From Channallabes apus (lineage: Eukaryota > Chordata > Actinopteri > Siluriformes > Clariidae), in the NCBI GenBank assembly GCA_030522415.1, contig CM060109.1:1483501-1547500 (forward strand): DNA of 64,000 nt, written 5' to 3'. Within the stretch, counting starts at the first letter, position 1. Each line of letters starts with the position of its first letter. The notes under the pieces are model-generated. The model was not told where the DNA came from. It saw only the letters and a program-made list of their open reading frames with translations, and made no database searches. Position numbers and translations under genes: made by a program. Of the stretch, positions 45,405 through 57,059 are shown one piece after another.

Positions 45405-46240
45405 ACAGAGAGTCTGTCTAAACAAAATAAAACCAATGTTTTCTAACTCATTTTTTTTTTTATATACAGTAAACATACAGTAAAACATCATTCATCATTA
45501 AAACATCACACAACTGAATCGCAGAAAAAAATCAGCAAAAATATTATTTAGTACAAGGCAATCTTTGGATCCTTGATGAGACGGCATAAATATTTAATAC
45601 AGCAAATTAAATATTTTGGTTTATATTTTGGTTTATATTATATGGTTAATGTATTTTGGTTTATATTGCAAACGAATAACGAATCAAGAGCCCGTGATTA
45701 TATTGCATAAATATTATTTTGTACAGACAAATATCTGAAAAAAAAACAGTTTTTTTTACGACGAATCTCTCAAAAATAGTAAGATGTATTTTGGTTTTAT
45801 ACTGCAAACGAAAAACGAATCCAGAGCCTGTAATTATATTTATATTTAATTATGTCATAACTATTATTTTGCACAAATACTGTAAATCTCTGAATAAAAC
45901 AATGATATTTTATTCACAAATGTAAGACAATATTAGCTCGCACTTTGTCTGGCACTGAACCAAAATATAATGTAATGAGAGGCCCCGATTATACTGCATA
46001 CATCTTTTTTATTGATTTATTTTTTATTATCTATTCTGGAAGTTTGCTCTATTTGTTTTAGTTATTTCTATATTTAAATCTTGATGTCTTAAACTCTAAC
46101 AACTGTAAGTATTGTCGAAATAATTTTTTTGAAAGCCCTAGTGCTGTTGTTTGCGCTGTTTTCTTTAATAATAACACTAAACAGATAAAAACAGAGAGTC
46201 TGTCTAAACAAAATAAAACCAATGTTTTCTAACTCATATT
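45405..46240 (+). repeat. Third AT-rich module copy and paired 54-bp motif
   Basis: 45575-45830 repeats part of 41917-42325. The block acagagagtctgtctaaaca...ccaatgttttctaactcat occurs at about 45404 and again at about 46190. This again shows internal duplication within the 6.3 kb element. Confidence 0.8.
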
Positions 46241-46504
46241 TTTTATATTTATAGTTTTACATGTTTGTTGGATGTGTAAATTATCATAATTGTAGTATTA
46301 CTTTGCTACAACATATTGTTTTGACTTTATGACTTAAGCTCTGAATATATTTAAAAACCGATACGACGGAAAATGTCAATTTGCGCCACCTGGCGGTCAT
46401 TTCACGAATTATTTTGAAATGCTCCTGGTTTATTTCGGCCGCTGCCGCGTTTCCACGGCGGTGAGTGCGACGGTAATGAGCAGTCTGGTTGTCACACCAC
46501 TGTA

Positions 46505-47165
46505 CGTGTTCCAATATCAGCTCGGCTGTGTTCCTAGCTGACGGGAGTCCGGCGAGGGCCACCAGGTGCACTGCCTTGGAGAAGCGGTCAGTGAGGATGA
46601 CGTCCTTTCCTTCCGAGGCCGGCAGGCCCGTGATGAAGTCGACTGCAATGTGCGACCAGGGCCGACGGGGGACTGGAAGTGGTTGAAGTTCCCCTGGTGT
46701 TGGTTGGTTGGTGTCCTTTGCCCTGGCGCACACTGGGCACGCCTGGACGAACTCGGTGACCTCCCTCCTCATCGAGGGCCAGCAGAAAGCCCGTCCCATG
46801 AAGGTGATGATTCTTCGGGTTCCCTGGTGTCCCACAATGGGCGAAGAATGGCCCCACTGGAGGACCTTGGGCCTTAGTTGGGTTGGAACATAGAGCCGTC
46901 CGGGCGGCACGCCTGCCGGTGCGGGTTCTCTGGTCAGTGCCTGGCGGTCCCTCGTCTCCATGTCCCAATGCAGGGGTGCGATGATCCGGGTGGGTGGAAG
47001 GACAGGCATGGGCTCCGCTCGGGGCGCCTCTCGCTCGTGTTCTTTGACCCCGGATGGTACGAGAGATGGAAATCGTACTGCTCGAAGAACAGGGCCCACC
47101 GTGCCTGTCGTGGATTCAGTTGCTTTAGGTTGCGGATGGTGAGCAGGTTCTGGTGATCCTCCTTG
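46505..47165 (-). pseudogene. Ty3/gypsy RNase H end and integrase N-terminal half
   Basis: The minus strand from about 47163 reads [20 protein letters not shown], the end of RNase H, then a spacer ([14 protein letters not shown] and others, with a frame change near 47090). The integrase zinc-binding HHCC domain follows: His of VGHQGTRR, MGRAFCWPSMRREV, CPVCARAKDTN. After this comes the first part of the DDE core, PWSHIAVDFITGLP (first catalytic Asp) and LTDRFSKAVHLVAL. It stops in frame at the TA (46503-46504) where the 6.3 kb insertion starts; the continuation is 39284-40177. The element is 5'-truncated at about 47165: gag, protease and most RT are absent. Confidence 0.92.
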
Positions 47166-48003
47166 CTTTAAATTTTAAATAAATTATGTGCCTTCATCAC
47201 TGATGATCTTTTAGAGATCCCAACTATATAAATGAAATGAACCACTAGCCCATGCTCCGTGTGGAGATGCTTGTACTGCTTCAGGATGTCTCGTGTGAAA
47301 TGAAGTGGCATCCCCATGCTGACTGGACTAATGGCCTGACAAAGTCAATGACAACTCTTTATGAAAATACCTAGCTAAGTGGAAGTGGGCATGAAGATGA
47401 GAGACTTGGTGGATTCACCATCAGAAATTCAATAGATGATGCTGTGAATATCTAGCCAAGTGAAATAAGCCATTAGAAGAGGTGGAATGTAACTAAGTTC
47501 GTTTACTTTATTACTATACTAATGTGCAGTTTTCATGTATCTGTACTCTGTCCGAGTAGTTTTATTTAAGGATATTTTTACTTTTACTTCACTACATCCT
47601 ACAAGTATCTGTACTTTCTACTTCACTACATTTCTGCATGGTGTTGCAATAAATATCCAGAGTAGTGCATTGTATTTGAAATGGTAATATCGCCACCTGC
47701 TGGAAATTATTTGCCATAATTATATACTTTGCTTGCCCTAGTCATGTAGGAGGTGTTTGAAATTAGAAGTATGATGGTTGCAAATAATGATTGGAAGGTG
47801 ATGTTAGTTTTTAGTTTTTTACCATGATTTGAAGTCTACAATGACCTATGACAAGATCAGTAGCATAAAATTTTTTTTTTAATTGTATATATTTTTTTAT
47901 ATGTTTTTGGCTTCCTGTATAGACAGAAAAAATGAGAACATAAATAAGACACATTTTAGGGATGGTGTACAGTAAGATGTACACCATCCCCTTAAACCAC
48001 TAA
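47166..48003. other. Anonymous sequence with a common fish repeat
   Basis: 47484-47720 (gaggtggaatgtaactaag, 'cttttacttcactacat' twice) resembles a widespread fish DNA repeat. 47955-47990 is a short hairpin: ggatggtgtaca and its complement tgtacaccatcc around agtaaga. Confidence 0.5.
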
Positions 48004-48090
48004 ACTATTCAATTCAATTAAATTTTATTTGTATAACGCTTTTAACAATTGACATTGTCGCAAAGCTGCTTCATACAATCAAAATAATTA
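48004..48090 (-). mobile_element. L2-type LINE tail fragment
   Basis: attcaattcaattaaatttt, then 'cgcttttaacaatt' and 'gcaaagctgcttc', match the extreme 3' end of the L2 copies at 5556 and 18041 (reversed). Confidence 0.7.
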
Positions 48091-49116
48091 TTTAAGTTTG
48101 CATGAAATGTGCACTCTAAAAAAATAACTGTTATACTCAATTTTTAGGTGAAACATTTTTACACTTAAAAATATCGAGTCAATATAAAAGTTGCATAATC
48201 ATGTAAAATATATTTCATGAATTGAGTACAAGTCAGTAAAAAAAATAATGAATAACTATACTTAGTACAATGATGTACAAAATTGAGTAAATGTAAAGAA
48301 AATCTGAAGTTAATGTAATGGTTACCCCGAGTGAAAATGAGTAAAATAATTAAGTAGATATAATTAAAATGCAAGGTAGAAGAAACTGAAAATTTGCAAA
48401 TGACATGTAACACGATCATAAACAATGTATTGATCTCATTAGTAAACAGTCTGACAAACAATACTTCTGCCACAAGTATTATACAGTTAATATGTGGAAA
48501 GTAGACTTTTGTATTAGAATAGAATCACAGAGTCACATTTTACATTATATTACATTACATTATATTACATTATTTTACAATATTAATCTGAAACATTGCA
48601 GACCTTCACACTTGAGTTTCCTGCAAACTGTGGGATCCATACAAATGTGTGTGCAGACATTCTCAGGTCTTAAAGAAGCAATGATAGTCTAAATGAAGAC
48701 AGGACACTGAATATCATTGATCAACAGTACAGTACCATGCTTCACTCGATAATGATCGAAATTCATTTTGATGATGTGATAAATGTGCAGCGCTTACACC
48801 GCCATCCCATAAGCTGGCACCTAAAAGAAGAAATTATAGTATACAAGTAAGTACAAGTGTGACTGTTACTATATACATCACACTGATCTATGAGTGGTGT
48901 TCAAGTCAAAGTGGGACTTTTGATGAAAATTCTCTGAAACGAAGACATAAACTGATTTGATTTTACAGAGCCCATTGCTGGTAAAATTCCGGTGAACATT
49001 CCAGTGGAATGCTTTTTTAAAAAACGGACTTTTTTAATCACCAAAGACATTTTGCTCTTGCAGAACAATGCACAACCTCATATATAGAGAAATATAGAGA
49101 GCTTTTAATTTAATGA
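48091..49116. other. No recognised gene
   Basis: AT-rich, starting with a gcactctaaaaaaataac tip like that at 54880-54896 (reversed), probably a MITE end. (TTACA)-like repeats lie at 48540-48575. Confidence 0.4.
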
Positions 49117-50600
49117 GTGTGTTCTGATATTCTGCACAATCAAAGATCCTGCTTTGACTTGAATGTCCCTTGTACGGAAGGGAAACATGGCATCAGCCAG
49201 AGGTTTTTTTTAGCATTAAATGAAGCTTGCCCCCCTGGTTATAGCTACCTGGAGAAAGCCTGCAGTACTGGACGTGGTGGTGGCTTAGCTGTATTATACA
49301 GACAGCAACTGGATCTGTCTCCCCTCACTGTGCCTACACTGTCTTCATTTGAATGCCTTGCATTTAAGTGTAAAGTCCCTCTCCCCATGACGATGCTGCT
49401 TATTTATCGACCCCCTAAACCAAACTCAGTGTTTATCTCTGAGATGCATGAATTTCTTACATCCATCTGTACCACTTCTGCCAACATTATTATACTCGGT
49501 GACTTTAATGTTCATGTAGACACTGCCTCCTGCCATTTGGCAGCTGAGTTTTTATAACTACTGGACTGCCTCAACCTTCAACAGCATATTGATGTTCCCA
49601 CACATTTCAGAGGGCATATCTTGGATCTGGTTATTACAAACTCTGTACCCATTAGCAACCTTTTTGCTAATGGGTACAGCCCTTGGTGTAACAACCTTTT
49701 TGATCTGGGGGTGTCTGACCACAACGTCGTTTCGATGGAGCTGTCACTCCCTTGTTCCCCCACAAAAGCAATATGACAAATACGTTACAGAAATTTGAAT
49801 AAGATCAACCCAGATACTCTGAGCAAAGATCTTCAGCATCACTCCTCTGTTGAATGTTCCTCAGTCACTGAGTCAGTTGACTTCTACAACCAATCCCTCA
49901 GCAGTCTCCTTGATTTCCATGCCCCTGTCAGATAGAACTGTCTGCTTCTCACGTTCAGCCCCCTGGTATACATGTGAGCTGCAGAAGATGAAGACAGCTG
50001 GGCGTGCTCTTGAGCGACGTCTACAGGCCTCAGGACTCACTGTTCATAAGCAAGTTTACAGAGAACATCAGAAGGCATATATATGCAAGACCATTGAGAG
50101 GTGCAAGATCACAGTTTTATTCGAATATCATTAACAATAGCTCTGGAAATTCAAAGCAACTTTTCTCTACTATTAATCGCCTATTGAAACCACAATTTCA
50201 ATCTCATCTGGAAGCTACATAGGAGAAATGCAATAGCATCATTATTTTCTTCAGGAAAAAAGCGGATACCATCCGCTCGTCTCTATCGAGTTCCCCTGCA
50301 CTACCTGTCCTGATGGATGACCCACAGCCAGGGAATTTGCAACCTTTCAGCTATTTCTGTAAAGTTACACAGCAAGAGGTTGAGGTCATTGTCAGAAAGA
50401 TGAAACCATCAAATTGTGCTCTGGACTCTTTTCCTACAGTTTTGGTTAAATCCTTTGGTAACCCTGATTACCAGGATAATAAATCACTCTCTCCAGACTG
50501 GATATGTTCCCGCTACATTGAAATCTGCTATCAACAGGCCACTTTTTTAAAAATCCACCTTAGATCCAAAAGTACTTGCAAACTACAGGTCCATTTCTAA
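49117..50600 (+). pseudogene. L2 LINE endonuclease and linker, many lesions
   Basis: The open part to 49557 reads STGRGGGLAVLYRQQLDLSP, LLIYRPPKPNSV and the catalytic IIILGDFNVHVDT. Beyond a TAA at 49555 the frame continues: HILDLVITNSVP and, after a shift, VSDHNVVSMEL (catalytic His). The linker and RT start are recognisable in several frames with many stops (for example ITRIINHSLQTGYVPATLKS, near 50470-50540). Catalytic motifs survive, but the reading frame does not. Confidence 0.85.
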
Positions 50601-52741
50601 CCTCCCGTTCCTTTCAAAAGTGCTGGAAAAAGTAATTGCTGCACAGCTTCAGTCTCACCTAAAACAAAATAATTAGTTTGAGAAATTCCAGTCTGGTTTC
50701 CGCCCCTGCCACAGCGTGGAAATAGCTCTGGTTAGAGTCACGAATGACCTGCTGATTTTGGCTGATGCTGGTTTTGCATCACTTCTCATCCTGTTGGACT
50801 TGTCTTCGGCCTTTGATACTGTTGATCGCAACATTCTGCTTCACAGATTATGTCACACTGTTGGACTCTCTGATTCTGTTTACAACTGGTTCTCATCTTA
50901 TCTTACTGAAAGAACGGAGCATGTTGCCCTGGGAGAGGCTAAATCCGCTGTACACAATGTCACCTGTGGTGTTCCTCAGGGCTCTGTGCTCGGTCCCATT
51001 TTGTTTATATTGTATATGCTTCCCCTGGGCTGTATCATCAGCCAGCATGGTATTTTATTTCATTGCTATGCTGATGATACTCAACTCTACCTCAGGATAA
51101 ATTCAACCTCCTCATCTACTTTGCCATCATCCACTTTGACCATCTGTTTGGAGGAGATAGTCATGGATGAAGCAAAATTTCCTGAAGCTATTTTAGTAGG
51201 CACCCCACACCAGGCTAGGGCATCTAACATCACCAGTATTACCTTTTCTGGTCAGGATATCCCATTGTCAACATCCGTTATAAACCTTGGGGTTAAAATG
51301 GACTCTCATTTGATGTATGAGGCTCATGTCAAACATCTGTGTAAAACGTCTTATTTCTACCTCAGGAATATAGCAAAACTGCGTCCAGAACTCACGTTTG
51401 CTGATGCAGAAAAGTTAGTCCATGCGTTTATCTCCTCCAGGCTGGACTTCTGCAATGCTCTTCTCATTGGTACTACTGGAAAATCCCTTCAAAAGCTGCA
51501 GTATATTCAGAACAGTGCTGCTAGGATCCTGATGAGAGGGTGTAAATATGACCATATTACGCCCATTCTTAAATATCTTCACTGGCTCCCTGTTTCATTT
51601 AGAATTGATTACAAGGTTTCTCTTCTTACCTACCAGTGTATTTATGAGGATGCCCCTCCCTACCTCAAAGAACTTATTCCCTCACATACGTCCACACGCA
51701 ACCTCCGCTCTGCATCAGTACATCTTTTGAAACCTCCTAAGACTAAACTTCATACCATGGGAGATCGAGCTTTGTGCTCAGCTGCACCTAGACTGTGGAA
51801 TGCTCTCCCTGAGTATCTGAGGATGCCACAGACCAGGGGTGTAGATTTAGGGTGGACGGAGGGGATGTGTCCCCACCAATATCCTCCGACCATTGAAATG
51901 TCCCCACCAATAATTTAATCCACTTTTTTAAAAAATCGTTCTGTCAACATTAACCTAGACAAGCAGAAAGGGATAAATCACGTTCTCTCCTTGAGTCCTC
52001 CCGCCCCCAAAACACATATGAACATTTTGATTGGATGTGCCTTTCCCTGCTATCATGCTATGGCTGCGTTCAGACACAAGCAGCGCCAAATGCAGTGGAT
52101 TTTTCCCCCATGTGAGAAGGTGTGTTAGGTGACAGACATACATGTGAGGATGAAAAAAAAGAAACTGGACATAAGGAGGTTTTTTTTCAAAGAAAAGTGT
52201 AAGTCACTTCAAGTTCGCTAGTGAATCCATCAAAGTAACGACAACAGTTAACATTAATGTTTTTTTTTTACCGCTTTGACTGACATTCATTACAGCAGGG
52301 CAGGTTATACTGTAGTCTGTGAATACGAACTTAAAACTAACAGCAGATTAAACAGCTACTGTAAATGTTAAAGTATAAATATGATCCCTGTCAGTCTCCT
52401 AATCTAATGACGACTGTTTGTCAGAAATCAGGCTTGTGAAAGAAATTGATAAGCTACACAATAATATTGCCATGGCTAGAGTTTAGTTGACACCAATAGA
52501 CAATCCACTTCACACAAATAGTTTTTAAAATGCATTCACTGACTTGGCGAACATTAATGATTTGATTCGAGGTTTGCACACTAAGACTCAGAAAAATGAA
52601 ATAAAATGATTGCTGTTTAAATGGCATGTGTTTATCCTGTTTTGTCAGGTGACAGAACCTAAACACCTCTGCTGTATATCAGACAGCGATGGAGAGAGAA
52701 GGGGTCACAGGTGATGCTGAACGATGACTTGATATTATTAT

Positions 52742-53434
52742 ACCTGCAGTGGGTTGCAAAAGTATTCGGCCCCCTTGAACTTTTCCACCTTTTGTCACAT
52801 TACAGCCACAAACATGAATCAATTTTATTGGAATTCCACCTGAAAGACCAATACAAAGTGGTGTACACATGAGAAGTGGAACGAAAATCATACATAATTC
52901 CAAACATTTTTTACAAATAAATAACTGAAAAGTGGGGTGTGCGTAATTATTCAGCCCCCTGAGTCAATACTTTGTAGAACCACCTTTTGCTGCAATTACA
53001 GCTGCCAGTCTTTTAGGGTATGTCTCTACCAGCTTTGCACATCTAGAGACTGAAATCCTCGCCCATTCTTCTTTGCAAAACAGCTCCAGCTCAGTGAGAT
53101 TAGATGGACAGCGTTTGTGAACAGCAGTTTTCAGATCTTGCCACAGATTCTCGATTGGATTTACATCTGGACATTGACTGGGCCATTCTAACACATGGAT
53201 ATGTTTTGTTTTAAACCATTCCATTGTTGCCCTGGCTTTATGTTTAGGGTCGTTGTTCTGCTGGAAGGTGAACCTCCGCCCCAGTCTCTAGTCTTTTGCT
53301 GACTCCAAGAGGTTTTCTTCCAAGATTGGCCTGTATTTGGCTCCATCCATCTTCCCATCAACTCTGACCAGCTTCCCTGTCCCTGCTGAAGAGAAGCACC
53401 CCCCCATCCCCGCCCCCCAGAGCATGATTGAGTA
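52742..53434 (-). mobile_element. Tc1-like transposon fragment nested in the hAT
   Basis: The left tip (cagtgggttgcaaaagtatt, then 'ggcccccttgaacttttcc') is that of a widespread fish Tc1 family. The opposite tip is missing, with the fragment ending near cccccagagcatgat. Transposase C-terminus inside (52964-53224). Confidence 0.8.
52964..53224 (-). pseudogene. Tc1-like transposase, C-terminal part
   Basis: The minus strand reads [20 protein letters not shown], with the third catalytic residue (Glu) intact, then [20 protein letters not shown] and [20 protein letters not shown] to a stop at 52964. Upstream (53225-53430) the frame is shifted, although a heavily altered middle can be followed. 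The first Asp and the DNA-binding domain are absent. It may also be an internally deleted copy. Confidence 0.85.
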
Positions 53435-54096
53435 AATCAATGGTTACAGGTTTTCAGCATTCTACAAAATATCTTCTTTAGTGTTTATCAGAAGAAAAAA
53501 AGAACAGCCTGGACAATATTGATGTCAAACAAATATGCCAGCAGTTTATTTCTGTTAACGAGAGGCGAAGGCATGTTTTTGTCTCCTTCATATAGGTGCA
53601 ATAGGCATTGAGCTGTTGTGTGGTACTCTACCTAGTAGTTCATGTTTAAATGTAATTTACTTTTATACTGATGTTTGAGATGTTTCATTTGCACTATGGC
53701 TCAATAAAGAATAGTTTTTATTTTGTTAAAGACTATCTTTTTGTCAGTTATTAAACATTCCTTTAACATTACACTATTCCTTAATTTAACTTAATGAATT
53801 GCATTTCGAGTGGATTAATATCAATCGAAGCATTGCTAGTATTAATGAAAAGTGATTTAGCATTTTGCAGCATATTAAAAAAACATGCATTCCGTGGACG
53901 GGGCAGGGGATTGGGGGGTGGGGTGGAGTCATATGTCCCCACCAATGTCCAGAGCAAATCTACGCCCTTGCCACAGACTGTTGATGTTTTTAAATCTGGT
54001 CTTAAAACTTATATTTTTATCAGAGCTTTCGGGTCGAATTAATTTTGTAGCACTTTGAGATTTGCTTCAAATATAAAGTGCATTATAAATAAAATG

Positions 54097-54148
<52 letters not shown>

Positions 54149-54150
<2 letters not shown>

Positions 54151-54896
54151 CGTCTTTGTCCATTGTATAAAAATGATACTCAACTTTATTTACGCATTAC
54201 GTAAATCACTCTCTCTATCTCTCTTTCTGTCGCCTTTACACCCCCACCCCTCTCTGCTTCACACACAGAAACACACACACACACACACACTGCTCTACAC
54301 AGAAACTCTGCTCTGTTGCAATTCTTTTCAAAGGTAAACTGCAGGTTCATTTGTTTGTTTGTTTAATTTACAGCAGTGATTCCGTTAGTATGCGCTCAGA
54401 CGAGTGTCATTAGCAATGTTCCTTGCTAATTTTTCCGTTAATGTCTGTGTGTGTGTATGTGTGTGTTTGTGTGAAATTCAAGTTACAGAGGAGAAAGGTT
54501 TACTGTGTAAGATGAGAAGGGGGAGACTGGAGGGGCTGAAAGCAAGAGTCTCCTCTTACTTTAGCTTCATACACACACGTAGCCCATCTACTCTCAATGT
54601 ACAATATATTCAAGTTTAATTAAACAATACAATTAATTCTTGTTGTTAAACATCAAGAATATTGAGTTGTAATGAGTGTTAATTGTAGTTCTTGAAATTA
54701 ATCAGCATTAATTACTCATTTACCAAATATTTTGATTGAAATTTATCAAAAATATTAAGTGCATGTTAAAAATATAATTCAGTTAGTCAAATGCTAATTT
54801 CTAAATTATGGTGTAAATTTAAGACAAAATTAATAGTACCTTTTTACTACTGTGAAATTTACAAGGCCACAGAATAATTTTTTAGAGTGTGTATGA
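54149..54896. other. Microsatellite-rich spacer with a MITE-like end
   Basis: 54170-54205 translates as NDTQLYLRI, a scrap of L2 RT. (CA)n lies at 54272-54290 and GT-rich sequence at 54445-54475. 54600-54896 is AT-rich and ends taattttttagagtgt, the mirror of the tip at 48113. No gene. Confidence 0.5.
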
Positions 54897-55050
54897 ATCA
54901 AAATAATAAGACTGACCCTGATGAGCAAGCCGAGGATGACAGCAACAATGGGAAGGAAAAATTCTGTGAGATTGTAATAGGAAGAAACCTTGAAAGGAAT
55001 CAGACTCAACAAAGAACCCAACCTCATTTTGGTGAAACGGATAACAAGAA

Positions 55051-55395
55051 TTGTCAAGTCAAGTCGGCTTTTATTGTCATTCCAACCATATACAGTTCTG
55101 TACACAGTGAAACGAAACAACGGACCAAGGGGCTACATACATGCAATAACATAAATTAACAACAGAACATAAATTAACAACACACTTTACCGGAACCAGC
55201 TAGCTAACTAAGAGTTCCAATTAGCTGACTGGCTCAGATATTATAGATTAACATTTTTAAGTTAACCTAAAACTATCTATTTCTATATAAAAAAGAGACA
55301 ACAATAAACAACAGACAACAAAGTGCACATGCAATGTGCAAACAAAGAGCTACAATACAACGTACCACGTTACAGTTGTTTTTTTTTCTTTAGTG
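55051..55395 (-). mobile_element. LINE 3' tail with (AAGTC)n end, nested in L2
   Basis: It starts with gtcaagtcaagtcggctttt and 'attgtcattccaaccatata', the reversed tail of a fish LINE with a (GACTT)n terminus. The L2 UTR continues on both sides. Confidence 0.7.
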
Positions 55396-55849
55396 ATTAT
55401 TGATCTGCATCATACTGTGTGAGACTGGAAGTTATACTCCAGTATAACAGGAGATGTGTTTAAGTTAAAATGGAGTCCAGTTCATTATTAGAGGATCAGG
55501 TCTTGAACTATCAAGCAACTGAAGTCATAAGTCCTCAGAGAACAGCTGTCTGCATCAGCCAAGGACAGGATCACCTTTGTGGAAATGTGGGTCATCCCCA
55601 GTCACTACACGCATCATAGGCAGACCATATGGGGCATCCATGCGATGAGATTTCCAACCAGAAGTAGGACACCAGGACAAGTCAGACAGGTCCAGAGGGC
55701 AGAGTGGGTCTGGATCACTAGCAGCTCAGGAGTGAGATGTATAGTTCGACAGAGGGACAGGGAGATAGAGGGAGAGAGAGGAGTAGGAAAAGAAGAGGAG
55801 AGAGCAGAAGAGAAGGACAGTTTCAATTGGCAATATTTCTGAGGTGAAA

Positions 55850-56440
55850 GAATGCTATCCTGGTAATATTATCTACATGAGCTTCAAATGAAAGGCTGGA
55901 ATCTATAATCACACCGAGGTCTTTTACTGTTGCACTTGATGGGATAGAAAGGTCATTTTAAGTTGCAGTGTAATCAGAAAGCTTACTTCTACAGTAGCTG
56001 CTTGTGGTCCAATGACTAGAAATTCTGTCTTATCAGGATTAAGCAGAAAGAAGTTACTTAGCATTCAATCTCTTATGTCATGCACACATTGCTCAACTTT
56101 AGTTTGGTTTTGCTGAGATGTATAACTGTGTGTCGTCAGCATAACAATGAAAACTAATACCATGCTTATTAATTATGTTGCCCAGAGGAAGCATGTAAAG
56201 GGAAAAAAGCACTGAGCCTAAAACTGAACCCTGTGGAACGCCAAACTCCACTAGAGAATATGCAGAATGGTCACCATTTAAATCTACAAACTGATAACAA
56301 TTAGCCAACAATCAGCCACAAGAGAGCCATTCCCTTCATTCTTACTACATTTTCTAATCTGTGAAGAAGAATACTATAATCAATAGTTTCAAAAGCTGCA
56401 CTGAGGTCGAGTAACACAAGTATAGTTACTGTACACAACC
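55850..56440 (-). pseudogene. L2 reverse transcriptase fragment
   Basis: The minus strand shows a decayed SAAFETIDYSILLHRL-like motif near 56390-56440. From 56311 it is open: [20 protein letters not shown] and the catalytic [12 protein letters not shown]. Past a stop at 56099 are FLLNPDKTEFLVIGPQ and, shifted, DSSLSFEAHVDNITRIAFFH. These are consecutive RT motifs. The downstream end is replaced by UTR, and the upstream part is missing. Confidence 0.85.
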
Positions 56441-56640
56441 CTGATCAGAGGCCAATAGGAAGTCATTTGCTATATAACGAGTGCTGTTTCTGTGTTGTGA
56501 TGAGGCCTAAATCCTGACTGATACAGTTCCTGTATGCTATTTCTATGTAGATGTGAACATAGCTGCTGTAATATTATATTTTCCAGAATTTTAGAGATAA
56601 AGGGGAGGTTTGAAGCTACAAAGTTACATGGACATTAGGT

Positions 56641-56934
56641 TTAATCAATAAAACCACTCTTAAACCATAGTCCCAACCCATGCTAATATACCACCTAAAC
56701 TTATAAATAACTAAAATATATACCTTACCTATGATGTCTGTAATACGGTTAATTGGTATATAGTCAACACTATTCACTCCAACACCTGATCTTAACTCCA
56801 AACTTGAATCACCATAAAACTTCAAACTGGAATCTGTGGCAATACATCAGTATAGAATCAGTTAAATAAAAAGCCTATTATTGATTATTTGTATTTAAAC
56901 TATAACCTTAATGGTAACCTTAAAACATGAGATA

Positions 56935-56965
<31 letters not shown>

Positions 56966-57059
56966 TTAGTCGCTCTGGATAAGAGCGTCTGCCAAATGCC
57001 TAGATGTAGATGTAAAACATTAACCCTAATTATGTCATAAACTCTTATTGTAATACTAT
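56641..57059. other. Anonymous sequence with (AT)n and a repeat tip
   Basis: (AT)n lies at about 56942-56966. 56968-57005 (gtcgctctggataagagcgt, then ctgccaaatgcc) is the end of a very common fish repeat. The rest is unrecognised. Confidence 0.5.

Larger units (their letters stand above)
40180..46502. mobile_element. 6.3 kb TA-flanked element with internal module duplications
   Basis: The left tip is CAGTGGGTGCACAGGCAGTA, and the right tip (complement) is CAGTGGTGTGACAACCAGAC. Both ends share accgtcgc about 25 bases in, and a gtggcgc motif 80-110 bases in. TA lies on each side (40178-40179 and 46503-46504). Removing the insert and one TA restores a continuous gypsy integrase frame (His-Val-Val-Arg-Leu-His at the join), which fixes the borders. 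No frame encodes a transposase, so it is non-autonomous. TA duplication and the CAGTGG tip suggest a Tc1/mariner-type mobiliser. The interior is a mosaic of repeats (see separate entries). Confidence 0.85.
51834..53970. mobile_element. hAT transposon, non-autonomous, 2.1 kb
   Basis: The inverted tips are CAGGGGTGTAGATTTAGGG on the left and CAAGGGCGTAGATTTGCTC as complement on the right, both followed within 40 bases by a tgtccccaccaat motif in opposite senses. CCACAGAC flanks it perfectly on both sides (51826-51833 and 53971-53978), an 8-bp duplication typical of hAT. Removal restores the L2 frame. No hAT transposase is seen. A Tc1-like piece is nested inside. Confidence 0.95.
50601..54042 (+). 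pseudogene. L2 LINE reverse transcriptase, split by a hAT element
   Basis: Upstream, ISNLPFLSKVLEKVIAAQL is readable, with a TAG near 50674. From 50716 the frame is open through [40 protein letters not shown] and the catalytic [14 protein letters not shown]. It continues with INLGVKMDSHL, HAFISSRLDFCNALL, IQNSAARILMRGCKYDHITP and MGDRALCSAAPRLWNAL. It breaks at the hAT insertion after the codons for RMPQT (51833) and resumes at 53979 with VDVFKSGLKTYIFIRAFGSN and a stop (54040-54042). Confidence 0.92.
49117..54148 (+). mobile_element. L2-type LINE interrupted by a hAT element
   Basis: Endonuclease and reverse transcriptase relics are followed, after the 51834-53970 insertion, by the end of the frame (to 54042), a short 3' UTR (tagcactttgagatttgctt) and an (ATT)n tail at 54097-54148. 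It is more decayed than the 31.7-35.9 kb copy. Confidence 0.9.
54897..56640 (-). mobile_element. L2-type LINE, 3' part, interrupted by another LINE tail
   Basis: From the 3' side it shows the UTR block gatgagcaagccgaggatga and 'gaggaaggaaccttg'-like text, then (after the insertion at 55051-55395) the UTR block shared with 21960-22330. The reversed RT gene follows up to about 56440-56640. It is 5'-truncated. Confidence 0.8.

Noticed and set aside
40180..46502. CRISPR array or phage-like system in the repeated region
   Set aside because: The repeats are hundreds of bases long, imperfect and AT-rich, lie in a vertebrate-type genome, and lack spacers or associated genes.
46489..47156. Plus-strand frames over the gypsy integrase
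   Set aside because: Antisense shadows of the integrase, which shows the HHCC and DDE motifs on the minus strand.
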